Assembly: GCF_003399645.1 (NCBI RefSeq)
Contig: NZ_NBXD01000030.1
Coordinates: 62,001 to 126,000, forward strand
Direction of reading: 5' to 3'
Length of the DNA: 64,000 nucleotides
From: Subtercola boreus
Lineage (GTDB): Bacteria; Actinomycetota; Actinomycetes; Actinomycetales; Microbacteriaceae
Of the stretch, positions 1 through 9,246 are shown piece after piece. The notes under the pieces are model-generated. The model saw nothing but the letters and a program-made list of their open reading frames with translations, did not search any database and was not told the DNA's origin. Every line of letters starts with the position of its first letter. The first letter of the stretch is position 1. The position numbers and the translations under genes are program-made.

Positions 1-18
1 AGCCCGCCCTCACCGTTG

Positions 19-62
19 TGCGCAAAAGCACCCAAGACCTCCGGTTTGGGTGCTTTTGCGCA
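19..62. terminator. Perfect 17-bp inverted repeat, bidirectional terminator-like hairpin
   Basis: Two 17-base arms (19-35 and 46-62) are perfect reverse complements around a 10-base loop. The hairpin sits 14 bases beyond the stop codon of the minus-strand regulator, so it probably ends that transcript. The arm core GCAAAAGCACCCAA recurs almost unchanged in the hairpin at 3905-3952. Confidence 0.75.
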
Positions 63-75
63 GAACGTGGGGCGG

Positions 76-1053
76 CTAATCGTCGAGCAGGCCGTGCAGG
101 GTCGCCTCGTCGACGATGAGGTCGGTGATGAGCTTCGCTGCGAGCGCTCCCCGCAGGGCGGGCATCCGGGACTTGCCCGAGACGACGCAGACCCGCCTGG
201 AGACGCGGGCGAGCTGTTCGAGCGGCGGCCCGCTCGAACGCAGGTTCATCGGCACATCCGAACTCGATCCGTCGGCACGGTAGAACACGGTCGCCACGTC
301 GCCCACCACGTTCGACGCCGTGAGGCTCTGGAAGTCGGACTCGTCGAGATACCCACTCGTGTAGACGTGGCCCGGCACCTCTGACAGCGGTGTTCCCAGC
401 CCGAAGAGCGCGACATCCATCCGCTTCTGAATGTCGAGTACGCGACGGATGCTGCGCTCACGCCAGAGCACCTGCTTGGTGGCCGGATCGTCGAAGAACG
501 CCGGCACCGGAAACTGCTGCACGTAGGCGCCGTAGGCCGCCCCGAACCGGCTCATGATCTCGCTGGCGTAGACGATGCCTGTCGTTCGGGTGTTCGCCGC
601 ACCGTTCAGCTGCACGATCTGGGAGTTGTGGGTCACCTTGGGTTGCAGGTGCCGGCTCACGGCGCTCATCGTGCTGCCCCAGGCGATGCCCATCGTCATG
701 TTCGAGTCGAAATACTGGTTCAGGATGCGCGCGGCCGACATTCCCACCCGCTCCAGCCGGTCGATCTCGTTCGCCGAATCGGGCACCGGAACCACATGCA
801 CGGTGACGTGGTGCTTGTCCTGGATGCGCTGCAGCGCCGTCGAGATGCGCTCCGCCGGCGTCTTCACCTGGATCTCGACGAGACCCGCCTCGCGGGCGTA
901 ACTGATGAGGCGGGAGACCGATGAGCGGGAGGTGTGCAGCTCGGCCGCAATCGCCTCCATCGTCAGGTCTTGCATGTAATAGAGATGTGCAGCCCGCAGG
1001 GCGTCACGCACTCTCTCGCTGGCGGGCGGATGCTCGAAGATCGAGGTTGCCAT
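76..1053 (-). CDS. SorC/DeoR-type sugar-binding transcriptional regulator of the glycerol genes
   Basis: The 325-residue protein has an N-terminal helix-turn-helix (about residues 30-52, with SRSSVSRLI) followed by the long effector-binding domain typical of SorC-family regulators (GIAWGSTMS, later the C-terminal phosphosugar-binding part). The family normally senses a phosphorylated sugar or polyol. I chose the ATG at 1053 because residues upstream of it look non-coding; a longer frame to 1152 exists. The gene is divergent from glpD, and a palindrome at 1073-1086 lies just upstream of its start. I infer that it controls glpD, glpF and possibly glpK, with glycerol-3-phosphate or a related phosphate as effector. 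It is not a GlpR of the short DeoR type. Confidence 0.85.
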   Translation of the reverse strand: MATSIFEHPPASERVRDALRAAHLYYMQDLTMEAIAAELHTSRSSVSRLISYAREAGLVEIQVKTPAERISTALQRIQDKHHVTVHVVPVPDSANEIDRLERVGMSAARILNQYFDSNMTMGIAWGSTMSAVSRHLQPKVTHNSQIVQLNGAANTRTTGIVYASEIMSRFGAAYGAYVQQFPVPAFFDDPATKQVLWRERSIRRVLDIQKRMDVALFGLGTPLSEVPGHVYTSGYLDESDFQSLTASNVVGDVATVFYRADGSSSDVPMNLRSSGPPLEQLARVSRRVCVVSGKSRMPALRGALAAKLITDLIVDEATLHGLLDD

Positions 1054-1072
1054 CGGGCGCCTTCCCACGTTC

Positions 1073-1086
1073 TGCACATGTGTGCA
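1073..1086. promoter_or_regulatory. Operator-like palindrome between regulator and glpD
   Basis: TGCACATGTGTGCA fits TGCAC-N4-GTGCA and lies 20 bases from the regulator start and about 95 bases from the glpD start. The same pattern recurs at 2996-3009 ahead of glpF. A TTGACC box follows at 1093-1098 on the glpD side. Binding by the adjacent SorC-type regulator is inferred. Confidence 0.5.
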
Positions 1087-1181
1087 AGTAGCTTGACCAT
1101 TCTTGTCACAGTTCTCAGTATGTATTGAGTCACACGGATTGCGTCGGAGCAACCTGGGACTTACACGAAGGCGAGTGAACA

Positions 1182-2957
1182 GTGACTGACTACAACGCTG
1201 AAAAGGCTGCGACTACCGAACTCCGCAGCGATGTTCAGGCAATTCTCGATCGCCCGACGGCCCAGGTTCTGGTCATCGGTGGCGGTATCAACGGCGTAGG
1301 AACATTCCGCGACCTGGCGCTGCAGGGTGTCGACGTCGTTCTCGTGGAGCGCAGCGACTTCGTCTCCGGGGCATCCGCTGCCTCGAGCCACATGATCCAC
1401 GGTGGCGTCCGCTACCTCGAGAACGGTGAATTCCGACTGGTTCGCGAGTCGGTGCAGGAGCGCAACCGACTGCTGCGCCTCGCACCCCACTACGTGAAGC
1501 CGCTGCCCACGACCATCCCGATCTTCTCCACCTTCTCGGGCATCCTCTCGGCTCCCCTCCGGCTGCTGACCCACAAGCCCGGCGGCAAGACGAAAGAGCG
1601 CGGCGCCCTGCTCATCAAGGTGGGCCTCACCGGCTACGACTCGTTCTCGCGCGACGGTGGCACCGTGCCCCGCCACGAGTTCAAGGGCCACAAGAAGACG
1701 ATGCAGAAGTTCCCGAAGCTCCGTGACAGCGTGAAGTACACCGCTCGTTACTACGACGCCGCCGTCGAGAACCCCGAGCGCCTCGCGCTCGACATCATCG
1801 GCGACGGGATGGTGGCCGGTAAGGAGAAGGCCCGCAAGGCCAACTATGTCGAGGCGATCGGCTCGAGCCCCGAGGGCGTGGTTCTGCGCGACACCGTCAG
1901 TGGTACCGAGTTCACAGTCAAGGCCGACGTCGTAGTGAACACCTCCGGCCCCTGGACCGATCTCACCAACGCGGCGCTCGGCAAGTCGTCGAGCTTCATG
2001 GGCGGCACCAAGGGCTCGCACGTTGTGCTCGACAACCAGGAGCTTTTCGACGCCTGTGCCGGTGGCGAGATGTTCTTCGAGAACAACGATGGCCGTATCG
2101 TGCTGATCTACCCGCTGAACGGGCGCGTTCTCGTGGGAACGACCGACATCGACGCCGACCCCAGCGAGCCCGCGGTGTGCACCGAAGAAGAGGTCGACTA
2201 CTTCTTCGAGCTGGTCTCGCACGTTTTCCCAACCATCGCGATCGATCGTTCGCAGATCGTGTTCCGGTATTCAGGCATCCGCCCGCTGCCCAAGCACGAC
2301 GACACTGCCCCCGGGTTTGTGTCGCGCGACTACCGCATCGAGCAGACCACCTTCGCCGGCGACAAGAAGACGCCGATGCTCAGCCTGGTCGGCGGCAAGT
2401 GGACGACATGGCGCGCACTGAGCGAGCACCTCACCAATGAGACGCTGGCCCTGCTGAAGCTGACCCGTTCGGTCAGCACCGAGAACCTGCAGATCGGCGG
2501 CGGCGTGGGCTTCCCGGCCACGGAGTCGGCGACGAAGGCCTGGGTCGCCGAGCACTCGGCCGGCCTCACCCCGGCGCGCACCGCCCAGCTGCTGAAGCGT
2601 TACGGCACCAAGGCGTCGGAGGTGATCACCCACATCGGTGAGCACAGTGACGACGCGGCGCTCACCTCGCTTCCCGACTACAGCACCGCCGAGCTCGACT
2701 ACCTCGTCAACACCGAGTACGTCGTGCACCTCACCGACGTGGTTCTGCGCCGCACGATCGTCGCCTTCACCGGCGGCCTGACCCAGCCCGTCTTCGACGA
2801 GCTCAGCACGATCGTCGGCACGCACCTCGGCTGGTCGGCCGAACAGCTGGCCGCCGAGCGAACCCTGGCGACCGAGAACCTCGCCTTCTTCCACGGGTTG
2901 AAGCTCGAGGCATCGGTGCCGTCAGAGGTGGCCGAGGAGTTCACTCCCGCGAAGTAG
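1182..2957 (+). CDS. glpD: Glycerol-3-phosphate dehydrogenase, FAD-dependent, aerobic type
   Basis: The protein oxidises glycerol-3-phosphate to dihydroxyacetone phosphate and passes electrons to the quinone pool at the inner face of the membrane. The 591-residue length fits actinobacterial GlpD. The dinucleotide-binding motif GGGINGVG is at residues 33-40, followed by the VERSDF strand end. The family signature around SSHMIHGGVRYLE follows, and the C-terminal regulatory domain is present. The start is GTG at 1182, preceded by GAAGGCGAG. It heads a plus-strand glycerol module with glpF and glpK and is divergent from the SorC-type regulator. Confidence 0.95.
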   Translation: MTDYNAEKAATTELRSDVQAILDRPTAQVLVIGGGINGVGTFRDLALQGVDVVLVERSDFVSGASAASSHMIHGGVRYLENGEFRLVRESVQERNRLLRLAPHYVKPLPTTIPIFSTFSGILSAPLRLLTHKPGGKTKERGALLIKVGLTGYDSFSRDGGTVPRHEFKGHKKTMQKFPKLRDSVKYTARYYDAAVENPERLALDIIGDGMVAGKEKARKANYVEAIGSSPEGVVLRDTVSGTEFTVKADVVVNTSGPWTDLTNAALGKSSSFMGGTKGSHVVLDNQELFDACAGGEMFFENNDGRIVLIYPLNGRVLVGTTDIDADPSEPAVCTEEEVDYFFELVSHVFPTIAIDRSQIVFRYSGIRPLPKHDDTAPGFVSRDYRIEQTTFAGDKKTPMLSLVGGKWTTWRALSEHLTNETLALLKLTRSVSTENLQIGGGVGFPATESATKAWVAEHSAGLTPARTAQLLKRYGTKASEVITHIGEHSDDAALTSLPDYSTAELDYLVNTEYVVHLTDVVLRRTIVAFTGGLTQPVFDELSTIVGTHLGWSAEQLAAERTLATENLAFFHGLKLEASVPSEVAEEFTPAK

Positions 2958-2994
2958 GACTGTCGGGTGCGACCGCATCCGACAGGCGTGATTT

Positions 2995-3010
2995 ATGCAC
3001 GGATGTGCAT
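2995..3010. promoter_or_regulatory. Second copy of the glp operator-like palindrome
   Basis: ATGCACGGATGTGCAT has 6-base arms around a 4-base spacer, and its core matches TGCAC-N4-GTGCA seen at 1073-1086. It lies about 115 bases upstream of glpF in the glpD-glpF gap. This suggests that glpF has its own promoter under the same regulator. Confidence 0.5.
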
Positions 3011-3125
3011 GACAGACGTCTTGTACGCGGGGCGCAGTCGGCGCTAGGTTTCAGGTGCTCCGATACTGCGCCCCCGCGCACAGGGCGACACACACAGGCG
3101 AAGTCGCCTCAGAAGAAAGGTCAAC

Positions 3126-3893
3126 GTGGACAATCTCGGTATTGATTTCGTTTCGGAGTTGGTGGGCACAGCCCTCCTCGTACTCCTCGGCTGCGGCGTC
3201 GTCGCCAACGTCGCCCTCACGAAGTCGAAGGGCTTCAACGGGGGCACCCTGATGGTCAACTTCGGCTGGGGCCTCGCGGTCTTCGCCGGTGTCATCGTCT
3301 CGTACGCATCGGGCGCACACCTGAACCCCGCTGTGACCCTCGGCCTCGTCGCCAACGGCGCCAAGACGTTCGGTGGGGCAGACTCCCTCGTCGACGTCAG
3401 CTTCGTGAGCGTCATCGCGTACATCGGTGCCCAGCTCATCGGTGCCATCATCGGTGCCGTGTTCTGCTGGCTGGCCTACAAGCAGCACTTCGACGAAGAG
3501 CCCGAGCCCGCCAACAAGCTGGGCGTGTTCTCGACCGGTCCCTCGATCCGTTCCTACGGGTGGAACCTCGTCACCGAGATCATCGGCACCTTCGTGCTGG
3601 TCTTCGTCGTCATCGGCTTCGGTCGCCAGGGCGCGACCGGCGGCCTCGCAGCCCTCGGCGCACTGCCCGTCGCCCTCCTCGTCGTCGGCATCGGCGCCTC
3701 GCTCGGTGGCCCCACGGGATACGCCATCAACCCGGCACGTGACCTCGGCCCGCGCATCGCACACGCCATCCTGCCCATCAAGGGCAAGGGCCCGTCGGAC
3801 TGGGGCTACTCCTGGGTTCCGATCGTCGGTCCGATCATCGGTGGGGTGCTCGCCGGTCTTCTCGCCATCCCGCTGCTGCCCATCCTCGGCTAG
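3126..3893 (+). CDS. glpF: Glycerol facilitator (aquaglyceroporin, MIP family)
   Basis: This integral membrane channel lets glycerol diffuse into the cell, where GlpK traps it. The 255-residue protein has the six-helix MIP pattern with two NPA half-helices: HLNPAVTLG (N67) and INPARDLGPR (N202). The aspartate right after the second NPA-Arg (NPARD, D206) is the residue that marks glycerol-permeable family members. The start is GTG at 3126 with AGAAAGG ahead. It lies between glpD and glpK; a hairpin directly after it (3905-3952) may partly uncouple it from glpK. Confidence 0.95.
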   Translation: MDNLGIDFVSELVGTALLVLLGCGVVANVALTKSKGFNGGTLMVNFGWGLAVFAGVIVSYASGAHLNPAVTLGLVANGAKTFGGADSLVDVSFVSVIAYIGAQLIGAIIGAVFCWLAYKQHFDEEPEPANKLGVFSTGPSIRSYGWNLVTEIIGTFVLVFVVIGFGRQGATGGLAALGALPVALLVVGIGASLGGPTGYAINPARDLGPRIAHAILPIKGKGPSDWGYSWVPIVGPIIGGVLAGLLAIPLLPILG

Positions 3894-3904
3894 ACCCGTC
3901 CTAC

Positions 3905-3952
3905 TTTGCGCAAAAGCACCCAAACAACACGGTTTCGGTGCTTTTGCGCAAA
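3905..3952. terminator. Near-perfect 20-bp inverted repeat hairpin between glpF and glpK
   Basis: Arms 3905-3924 and 3933-3952 pair with one mismatch around an 8-base loop. It starts 12 bases after the glpF stop and ends 43 bases before the glpK start. It shares the TTTTGCGCA / GCAAAAGCACC core with the hairpin at 19-62. It should terminate or attenuate transcription in either direction. Confidence 0.7.
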
Positions 3953-3995
3953 CTGAACCATCGCTTCACGCTACGAAACAACAAAGGAGTTACAC

Positions 3996-5516
3996 ATGAG
4001 CGAGCAGTACGTCATCGCCATCGACCAGGGAACCACCTCGTCGCGCGCCATCATCTTCAACCACGAAGGCGCCATCGTCTCGACGGGCCAGAAGGAGCAC
4101 GAGCAGATCTTCCCGAAGGCGGGCTGGGTCGAGCACAACCCCAAAGAGATCTGGGACAACGTTCGCGAGGTCATCGGCCAGGCCCTCTCCAAGGCCAACC
4201 TGACACGCCACGACATCGTGTCGATCGGTATCACCAACCAGCGCGAGACCGCTGTGGTGTGGGACAAGAACACCGGTGAGCCCGTCTACAACGCCATCGT
4301 CTGGCAGGACACCCGCACGCAGTCGATCGTCGACCGCCTGGCGGGCGAGGAGGGTGTCGAGAAGTACAAGGACATCGTCGGCCTTCCCCTCTCCACCTAC
4401 TTCGCCGGCACCAAGATCGTCTGGATCCTGGAGAACGTCGACGGAGCCCGTGAGCGCGCCGAAGCCGGCGACCTCATCTTCGGCACCACCGACACCTGGG
4501 TTCTCTGGAACCTGACCGGCGGAGTCAACGGCGGCCAGCACGTCACCGACGTGACCAACGCGTCCCGCACCCTGTTCCTCGACCTCAAGACGCTCGAGTG
4601 GCGCGACGACATCCTCGCTGACTTCAACGTTCCGAAGTCGATGCTGCCGACGGTCAAGAGCTCCTCCGAGATCTACGGTCACGCCAGCGACAACTCGCTG
4701 CTGCGCGAGGTGCCTATCGCGGGCATCCTGGGCGACCAGCAGGCTGCCACCTTCGGCCAGGCCGCCTACGACAAGGGCGAGGCGAAGAACACCTACGGCA
4801 CCGGTAACTTCATCATCTTCAACACCGACACCGAGATCGTGAAGAGCGAGAACGGCCTGCTCACCACGATCGGCTTCAAGCTGGGCGAGGGTGAGACCCA
4901 CTACGCGCTCGAAGGCTCGATCGCCGTCACCGGTTCGCTGGTGCAGTGGCTGCGCGACAACCTCGGCATCATCAACTCGGCGCCTGAGATCGAGACGCTG
5001 GCGAAGACGGTCGACGACAACGGTGGCGCGTACTTCGTGCCCGCGTTCTCGGGTCTGTTCGCGCCGCACTGGCGGTCGGATGCCCGTGGTGCCCTCGTGG
5101 GTCTGACGCGGTTCGTCAACAAGGGTCACATCGCGCGTGCAGCGCTCGAGGCCATCGCGTTCCAGACCAAAGAGGTCATCGACGCGGTCAACGCCGACTC
5201 CGGCGTTCCGCTGACCGAGCTCAAGGTCGACGGTGGCGCCACCTCCAACGACACCCTGCTGCAGTTCCAGGCCGACATCCTGGGCGTACCCGTGGTTCGC
5301 CCGGTGGTCGCCGAGACCACTGCGCTGGGCGCCGCCTATGCCGCCGGTCTCGCCACCGGCTTCTGGTCCGGCCTCGACGACCTGCGCGCCAACTGGCTCG
5401 AAGACAAGCGCTGGGAGCCGAACATGGACGAAGACGAGCGTGCTCGCCTCTACCGCAACTGGAAGAAGGCTGTCACGAAGACCCTCGACTGGGTCGACGA
5501 AGACGTGCGCGAGTAG
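3996..5516 (+). CDS. glpK: Glycerol kinase
   Basis: The enzyme phosphorylates glycerol with ATP to give glycerol-3-phosphate, the substrate of GlpD. The 506-residue protein has the FGGY-family N-terminal phosphate loop DQGTTSSRA (residues 10-18), the NQRET substrate motif, and the C-terminal [16 protein letters not shown] and [14 protein letters not shown] signatures. The start is ATG at 3996 with a strong AAAGGAG site. It closes the glycerol module and is followed by a GC-rich terminator. Confidence 0.97.
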   Translation: MSEQYVIAIDQGTTSSRAIIFNHEGAIVSTGQKEHEQIFPKAGWVEHNPKEIWDNVREVIGQALSKANLTRHDIVSIGITNQRETAVVWDKNTGEPVYNAIVWQDTRTQSIVDRLAGEEGVEKYKDIVGLPLSTYFAGTKIVWILENVDGARERAEAGDLIFGTTDTWVLWNLTGGVNGGQHVTDVTNASRTLFLDLKTLEWRDDILADFNVPKSMLPTVKSSSEIYGHASDNSLLREVPIAGILGDQQAATFGQAAYDKGEAKNTYGTGNFIIFNTDTEIVKSENGLLTTIGFKLGEGETHYALEGSIAVTGSLVQWLRDNLGIINSAPEIETLAKTVDDNGGAYFVPAFSGLFAPHWRSDARGALVGLTRFVNKGHIARAALEAIAFQTKEVIDAVNADSGVPLTELKVDGGATSNDTLLQFQADILGVPVVRPVVAETTALGAAYAAGLATGFWSGLDDLRANWLEDKRWEPNMDEDERARLYRNWKKAVTKTLDWVDEDVRE

Positions 5517-5542
5517 CACTTCGCCGTACTGAACGTACGGGG

Positions 5543-5579
5543 GGGCGGGCATCCATTCGGGTGTCCGCCCTCTTGCGTT
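5543..5579 (+). terminator. Intrinsic terminator after glpK
   Basis: A 12-bp stem (5543-5554 with 5559-5570, including G-U pairs) has a 4-base loop and is followed by TCTTGCGTT. It starts 26 bases after the glpK stop. Confidence 0.75.
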
Positions 5580-5627
5580 CCCGGGCACCCGGAGTAAAGA
5601 TCGACCGGGGGCCCGACCGGGAGAACC

Positions 5628-6767
5628 ATGCCCCCACCCCCCGAACCCAGTGCAGAAGCCGCCTCGGCCCGCGACGCCGAGCGGTGGTTCCGCAGCCGCG
5701 GACTTCCCTTCTTCGCGCACCCCGGCTCTCGCGGCACGCTGCTGGTCGCCCGCACAGCTCCCGTCATCGCCCTTTTGTGTTGCGTCGAGCTCGCCGGCTC
5801 GCTGCTCCAGCGCACGAGCATCAGTATCGATGCCCGTGCGCCCCTCCCCGGCGCTGTCGTGCTCGTGGCCATGGCACTGGGTCTCCTGGTTCTCGTGGCG
5901 ATCCCCGCAGCCGCGCTTCTGGCCGCTGGCACGTGGCTGCGCGAGTGGCCGCGCAGCACGACGACGGCCGGGTGGGTGCTCATCGTGTACGACGTCGTCG
6001 TCGCACCGTGGGTGGTCGGTCATCCGTTCGCCCTCCTCGACCACCTCGCGGCCGGCCTCAGCGTGGCGCTGGCCCTGCTCGCGACCCGGCTCGGCGTCGG
6101 GTCGCTCGCGAGCTGGACGATGCGCTCGGCCATCAGGCAGTTGCGCGCCCTGCCGCAGCTGGCGAGCCGGGCCCTCCCCCTGCTGATGCTCGTCGTCGTC
6201 GTCTCGTTCTTCTCCCGCAACCTCTGGGAGGTCGTGAACGCCCTGCCAGCGGTACGCCTGGCGGGCGTTGTGTGGGTCTTCGCGCTGCTCGGACTGCTGT
6301 TCATCGTTCCGGTGACGCGAACCGAGCTGATCGGGCTGGGGAACGCGGCCGACGCCACCCCCGAACTCAGCCGACTCGAAAGGGTCAACGTCACCGTCGT
6401 GCTCGTGCTTGCGCAGAGCCTCCAGGTGGTGATCTTCTCGGGACTCGTCTGCGTCTTCTTCACCGGCCTCGGGTCGATCGCGTTCACACCGGCTGTGCTG
6501 GATGTGTGGCTCGGCCCCGGGCGAGCGCCCCTCGAACTCGCCGGGGTGCGCCTGCCCGTCGACGCTGCCCTCGTCAAGACGGCAGTGTTCCTGAGCTGCG
6601 TCTCGTCGCTGAACTTCCTCATCTCGGCGACGACCACCGCGAGCTACCGTTCGGCGTTCTACGACCCCCTGTTCGACGACGCGAAGAAAGCCCTGGCGGT
6701 GCGGGCCCACTACCGCTGGGCGGTACGCCTCGAAACCGGCCAACGGATCGTTGCCGAACGGGAATAA
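5628..6767 (+). CDS. Polytopic membrane protein of unknown function
   Basis: I do not recognise the family. The 379-residue protein has a proline-rich soluble N-terminus (about 45 residues) and then about eight to nine hydrophobic segments, including TAPVIALLCCVELAGSL, VVLVAMALGLLVLVAI and LLMLVVVVSFFSR. A long hydrophilic loop with SRLERVNVTVVLVLAQ lies in the second half, and the C-terminal tail is basic. No signal peptide cleavage site or catalytic motif is evident. It stands alone after the glpK terminator and ends about 40 bases before the next transporter gene. Start ATG at 5628. Confidence 0.7.
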   Translation: MPPPPEPSAEAASARDAERWFRSRGLPFFAHPGSRGTLLVARTAPVIALLCCVELAGSLLQRTSISIDARAPLPGAVVLVAMALGLLVLVAIPAAALLAAGTWLREWPRSTTTAGWVLIVYDVVVAPWVVGHPFALLDHLAAGLSVALALLATRLGVGSLASWTMRSAIRQLRALPQLASRALPLLMLVVVVSFFSRNLWEVVNALPAVRLAGVVWVFALLGLLFIVPVTRTELIGLGNAADATPELSRLERVNVTVVLVLAQSLQVVIFSGLVCVFFTGLGSIAFTPAVLDVWLGPGRAPLELAGVRLPVDAALVKTAVFLSCVSSLNFLISATTTASYRSAFYDPLFDDAKKALAVRAHYRWAVRLETGQRIVAERE

Positions 6768-6809
6768 AGCACGCGGCGCCTCAGTTGGACGCTCTATTTA
6801 TCAGGTGTA

Positions 6810-9026
6810 GTGTCGTCACTCGTGACTAACGAACCCAAGTCAGCGAAGCGCTGGATCATCGGTGAACCGCTGCCCAGCCACAAGCTGGAGGGGCAGCTTC
6901 TGCCGAAGCGTCTAGCACTCCCGATCTTCGCGAGCGACCCTCTGTCGAGCGTGGCGTACGCGCCGCAGGAACTGCTGATGATCCTGCTCATCGGCGGGCT
7001 CGCGTTCTTCTCCTTCGCCCCCTGGGTCGCGGCAGCGGTCATCCTGCTCCTGGTCGTCGTGGTCGCCTCCTACCGCCAGCTGGTGAAGGCCTATCCATCG
7101 GGCGGCGGCGACTACGAGGTCGCCCACAAGAACCTCGGCGAGAAGGCCGGCCTGGTGGTCGCGTCGGCCCTGCTGGTCGACTACGTGCTCACCGTCGCCG
7201 TGTCGGTCGCCAGTGGCGTCGACAACATCATCTCGGCCGTCCCGCAGCTCAACGGCTTTCGCGTCGAGCTGGCAATCCTGTTCGTCATCCTGCTCGCGGC
7301 CGTCAACCTGCGAGGTGTTCGGGAGTCGAGCAAGGCGTTCGCCATCCCGACCTACGTCTTCGTCGGCAGCGTACTGCTGATGATCGTGGTGGGGCTCACC
7401 CGCACGGCGCTCGGCGGTGCCCCCGTTGCCGAGTCGGCCGACTACGGGGTCAAGGCCGAGAGCTTCGGGCAAGTGGCGGTCATTCTCCTGCTGCTGCGCG
7501 CCTTCTCGAGCGGATGCTCGGCCCTCACCGGTGTCGAAGCCATCGCCAACGGCGTGCCCGCCTTCCGCCGCCCCAAGGTGCAGAACGCCCAGCGCACGCT
7601 GGTGCTGATGGGCAGCATCGCCATCACCCTCTTCGCCGGACTCGTCGCCCTGGCCCTCATCTCGGGCGTGCACTACGCCGAGAACAGCTGCGACCTGATC
7701 GGGTTCGCCGAGTGTGCGACGACACCGCAACGCAGCCTCATGGCGCAGGTCGCAGCATCCGTCTTCGGCAACAACTCGCTGATGTTCTTCGTGATCCAGG
7801 CCGCGACGGCCGCGGTGCTCCTGCTCGCGGCGAACACGGCCTTCAACGGGTTCCCGCTGCTCGGCTCGGTGCTGGCGAAGGACTCCTACGCGCCCAAAGC
7901 GATGCTCACCCGGGGTGACCGCCTCGTGTTCTCGAACGGCATGATCCTGCTCGCACTGGCGGCATCCGCGATTCTGCTGGTCTACCAGGCGTCACTGACC
8001 AACCTCATCCAGCTCTACATCATCGGCGTGTTCGTCTCGTTCACCCTCGGCCAGAGCGGGATGATCGTGCACTGGGTGAAGCTGCTGAAGAGCGGTGCGC
8101 CCGACCGGGGGGCGACCATCCGGAGCCTGACCATCAACTCGTTCGGGGCACTGTTGACCGGTGTCGTGCTGATCGTCGTGACCATCACGAAGTTCACTCA
8201 CGGCGCTTGGCTGGTGTTCGTGATCATGCCGATTCTGTACATGTTCATGCTCGGCATCAACCGCTACTACCGTGACGTGAACAAGGAGATCGAGGTCGAT
8301 CCGGTCACCACGTTCGGCGCGAAGGGCGATCACGCCATCGTTCTCGTGGGGCGCATGCAGAAGCCCGTGCTCAAGGCCCTGGACTACGCGATCGCCGCAC
8401 GACACGCCTCTCTCGAGGCGGTGCACATCTCGATCGACGAAGAGCAGACGGCGCAGCTCGAACGCGACTGGGCGCAGCAGAACATCGACGTTCCCCTGCG
8501 CATCATCGAGTCCCCCTACCGCGACGTGGCCGAACCGCTCTGCGCCTACATCAAGAAGCACCGCACGAAGTACGGCGCCGAGGTCGTGACGGTCTACACC
8601 CCGATCTACATCGTCGGTCACTGGTGGGAGTCCCTGCTGCACAACCACAAGGCTCGCCGCCTCAACAAGCGCCTGATGCTGGTGCACGGAGTCACCGTTT
8701 CGCTGGTGCCGTGGCTGCTCGACTCGAGCGAGCTCATCTACGGGCGCCGTTCACGCCCGGTACCCGGCCAGGAACGGCGCGGAGATCCCATGCGGCCCAT
8801 CGCACGGGCCCACACGCCGTCCGTTCACGACGGCGCGCCGCGGCATCCGGCAGACGCAGGAGGCCGCACCGGCTCGATCCACCTCGGCGACGCGGGGGCT
8901 GCTGCGGAGCCGGTCACGGTTGCGGCAGGGGCTGCTGCGGGCGCCACGGCGGGGCGGCAGCAGCGGGATGTGCGGCGGCAGGCCGCGCGAGACGCAGCCG
9001 CCGAGTCGAGGCGCACGCGCAACTAG
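6810..9026 (+). CDS. APC-superfamily transporter, KimA (YdaO)-like potassium importer candidate
   Basis: The N-terminus has the KimA/YdaO-like pattern LPIFASDPLSSVAYA and KAYPSGGGDYEVAHKNLG, typical of the APC fold subgroup that includes the c-di-AMP-regulated K+ symporter KimA. About twelve membrane segments are followed by a soluble universal-stress-like C-terminal domain (around residues 500-640). The last 80-90 residues are Ala/Arg/Gly-rich and look disordered. At 738 residues it is longer than Bacillus KimA because of this tail. The start is GTG at 6810; a second GTG at 6822 is equally possible. No ydaO-type riboswitch fits in the 42-base upstream gap. An amino-acid substrate cannot be excluded. 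Confidence 0.8.
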   Translation: MSSLVTNEPKSAKRWIIGEPLPSHKLEGQLLPKRLALPIFASDPLSSVAYAPQELLMILLIGGLAFFSFAPWVAAAVILLLVVVVASYRQLVKAYPSGGGDYEVAHKNLGEKAGLVVASALLVDYVLTVAVSVASGVDNIISAVPQLNGFRVELAILFVILLAAVNLRGVRESSKAFAIPTYVFVGSVLLMIVVGLTRTALGGAPVAESADYGVKAESFGQVAVILLLLRAFSSGCSALTGVEAIANGVPAFRRPKVQNAQRTLVLMGSIAITLFAGLVALALISGVHYAENSCDLIGFAECATTPQRSLMAQVAASVFGNNSLMFFVIQAATAAVLLLAANTAFNGFPLLGSVLAKDSYAPKAMLTRGDRLVFSNGMILLALAASAILLVYQASLTNLIQLYIIGVFVSFTLGQSGMIVHWVKLLKSGAPDRGATIRSLTINSFGALLTGVVLIVVTITKFTHGAWLVFVIMPILYMFMLGINRYYRDVNKEIEVDPVTTFGAKGDHAIVLVGRMQKPVLKALDYAIAARHASLEAVHISIDEEQTAQLERDWAQQNIDVPLRIIESPYRDVAEPLCAYIKKHRTKYGAEVVTVYTPIYIVGHWWESLLHNHKARRLNKRLMLVHGVTVSLVPWLLDSSELIYGRRSRPVPGQERRGDPMRPIARAHTPSVHDGAPRHPADAGGRTGSIHLGDAGAAAEPVTVAAGAAAGATAGRQQRDVRRQAARDAAAESRRTRN

Positions 9027-9060
9027 GCGTATTCCGGCGCGGTCGACGTTGATCCCGTGG

Positions 9061-9141
9061 TCGGCGCAGTTCACCCGGCCGTCGCAGTTCACCCGGTCGG
9101 CGCACTTCACCCGGTCGTCGCACTTCACCCGGTCGGCGCAC
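9061..9141. repeat. 18-bp tandem repeat, 4.5 copies, intergenic
   Basis: The units at 9061, 9079, 9097 and 9115 plus a half unit at 9133 follow the pattern TCGGCGCASTTCACCCGG with one to three differences. It lies between the KimA-like gene and the DUF3073 gene, in a stretch with no supported gene of its own. Confidence 0.9.
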
Positions 9142-9246
9142 AGAAGAACGCCGTGCGCTGCATGCTAAACTCACGTGTAGTTTTTCTCGTATTCAACTCA
9201 TCCGGGTGGCGTTCATCCCCCGGCCCGAAAGGTGAGGGGGTCACGC

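Noticed and set aside
2271-2894. 207-codon minus-strand frame within glpD
   Set aside because: It is fully antisense to conserved glpD sequence and has no independent support.
3990-6743. 917-codon open frame opposite glpK and the next membrane gene
   Set aside because: It is antisense to two well-supported genes, has no recognisable domain, and its Gly/Arg/Asp/Glu-rich composition is what GC-rich antisense frames give.
6768-6809. ydaO-type c-di-AMP riboswitch ahead of the KimA-like gene
   Set aside because: Only 42 bases separate it from the previous gene, too short for the riboswitch, and no conserved core is visible.
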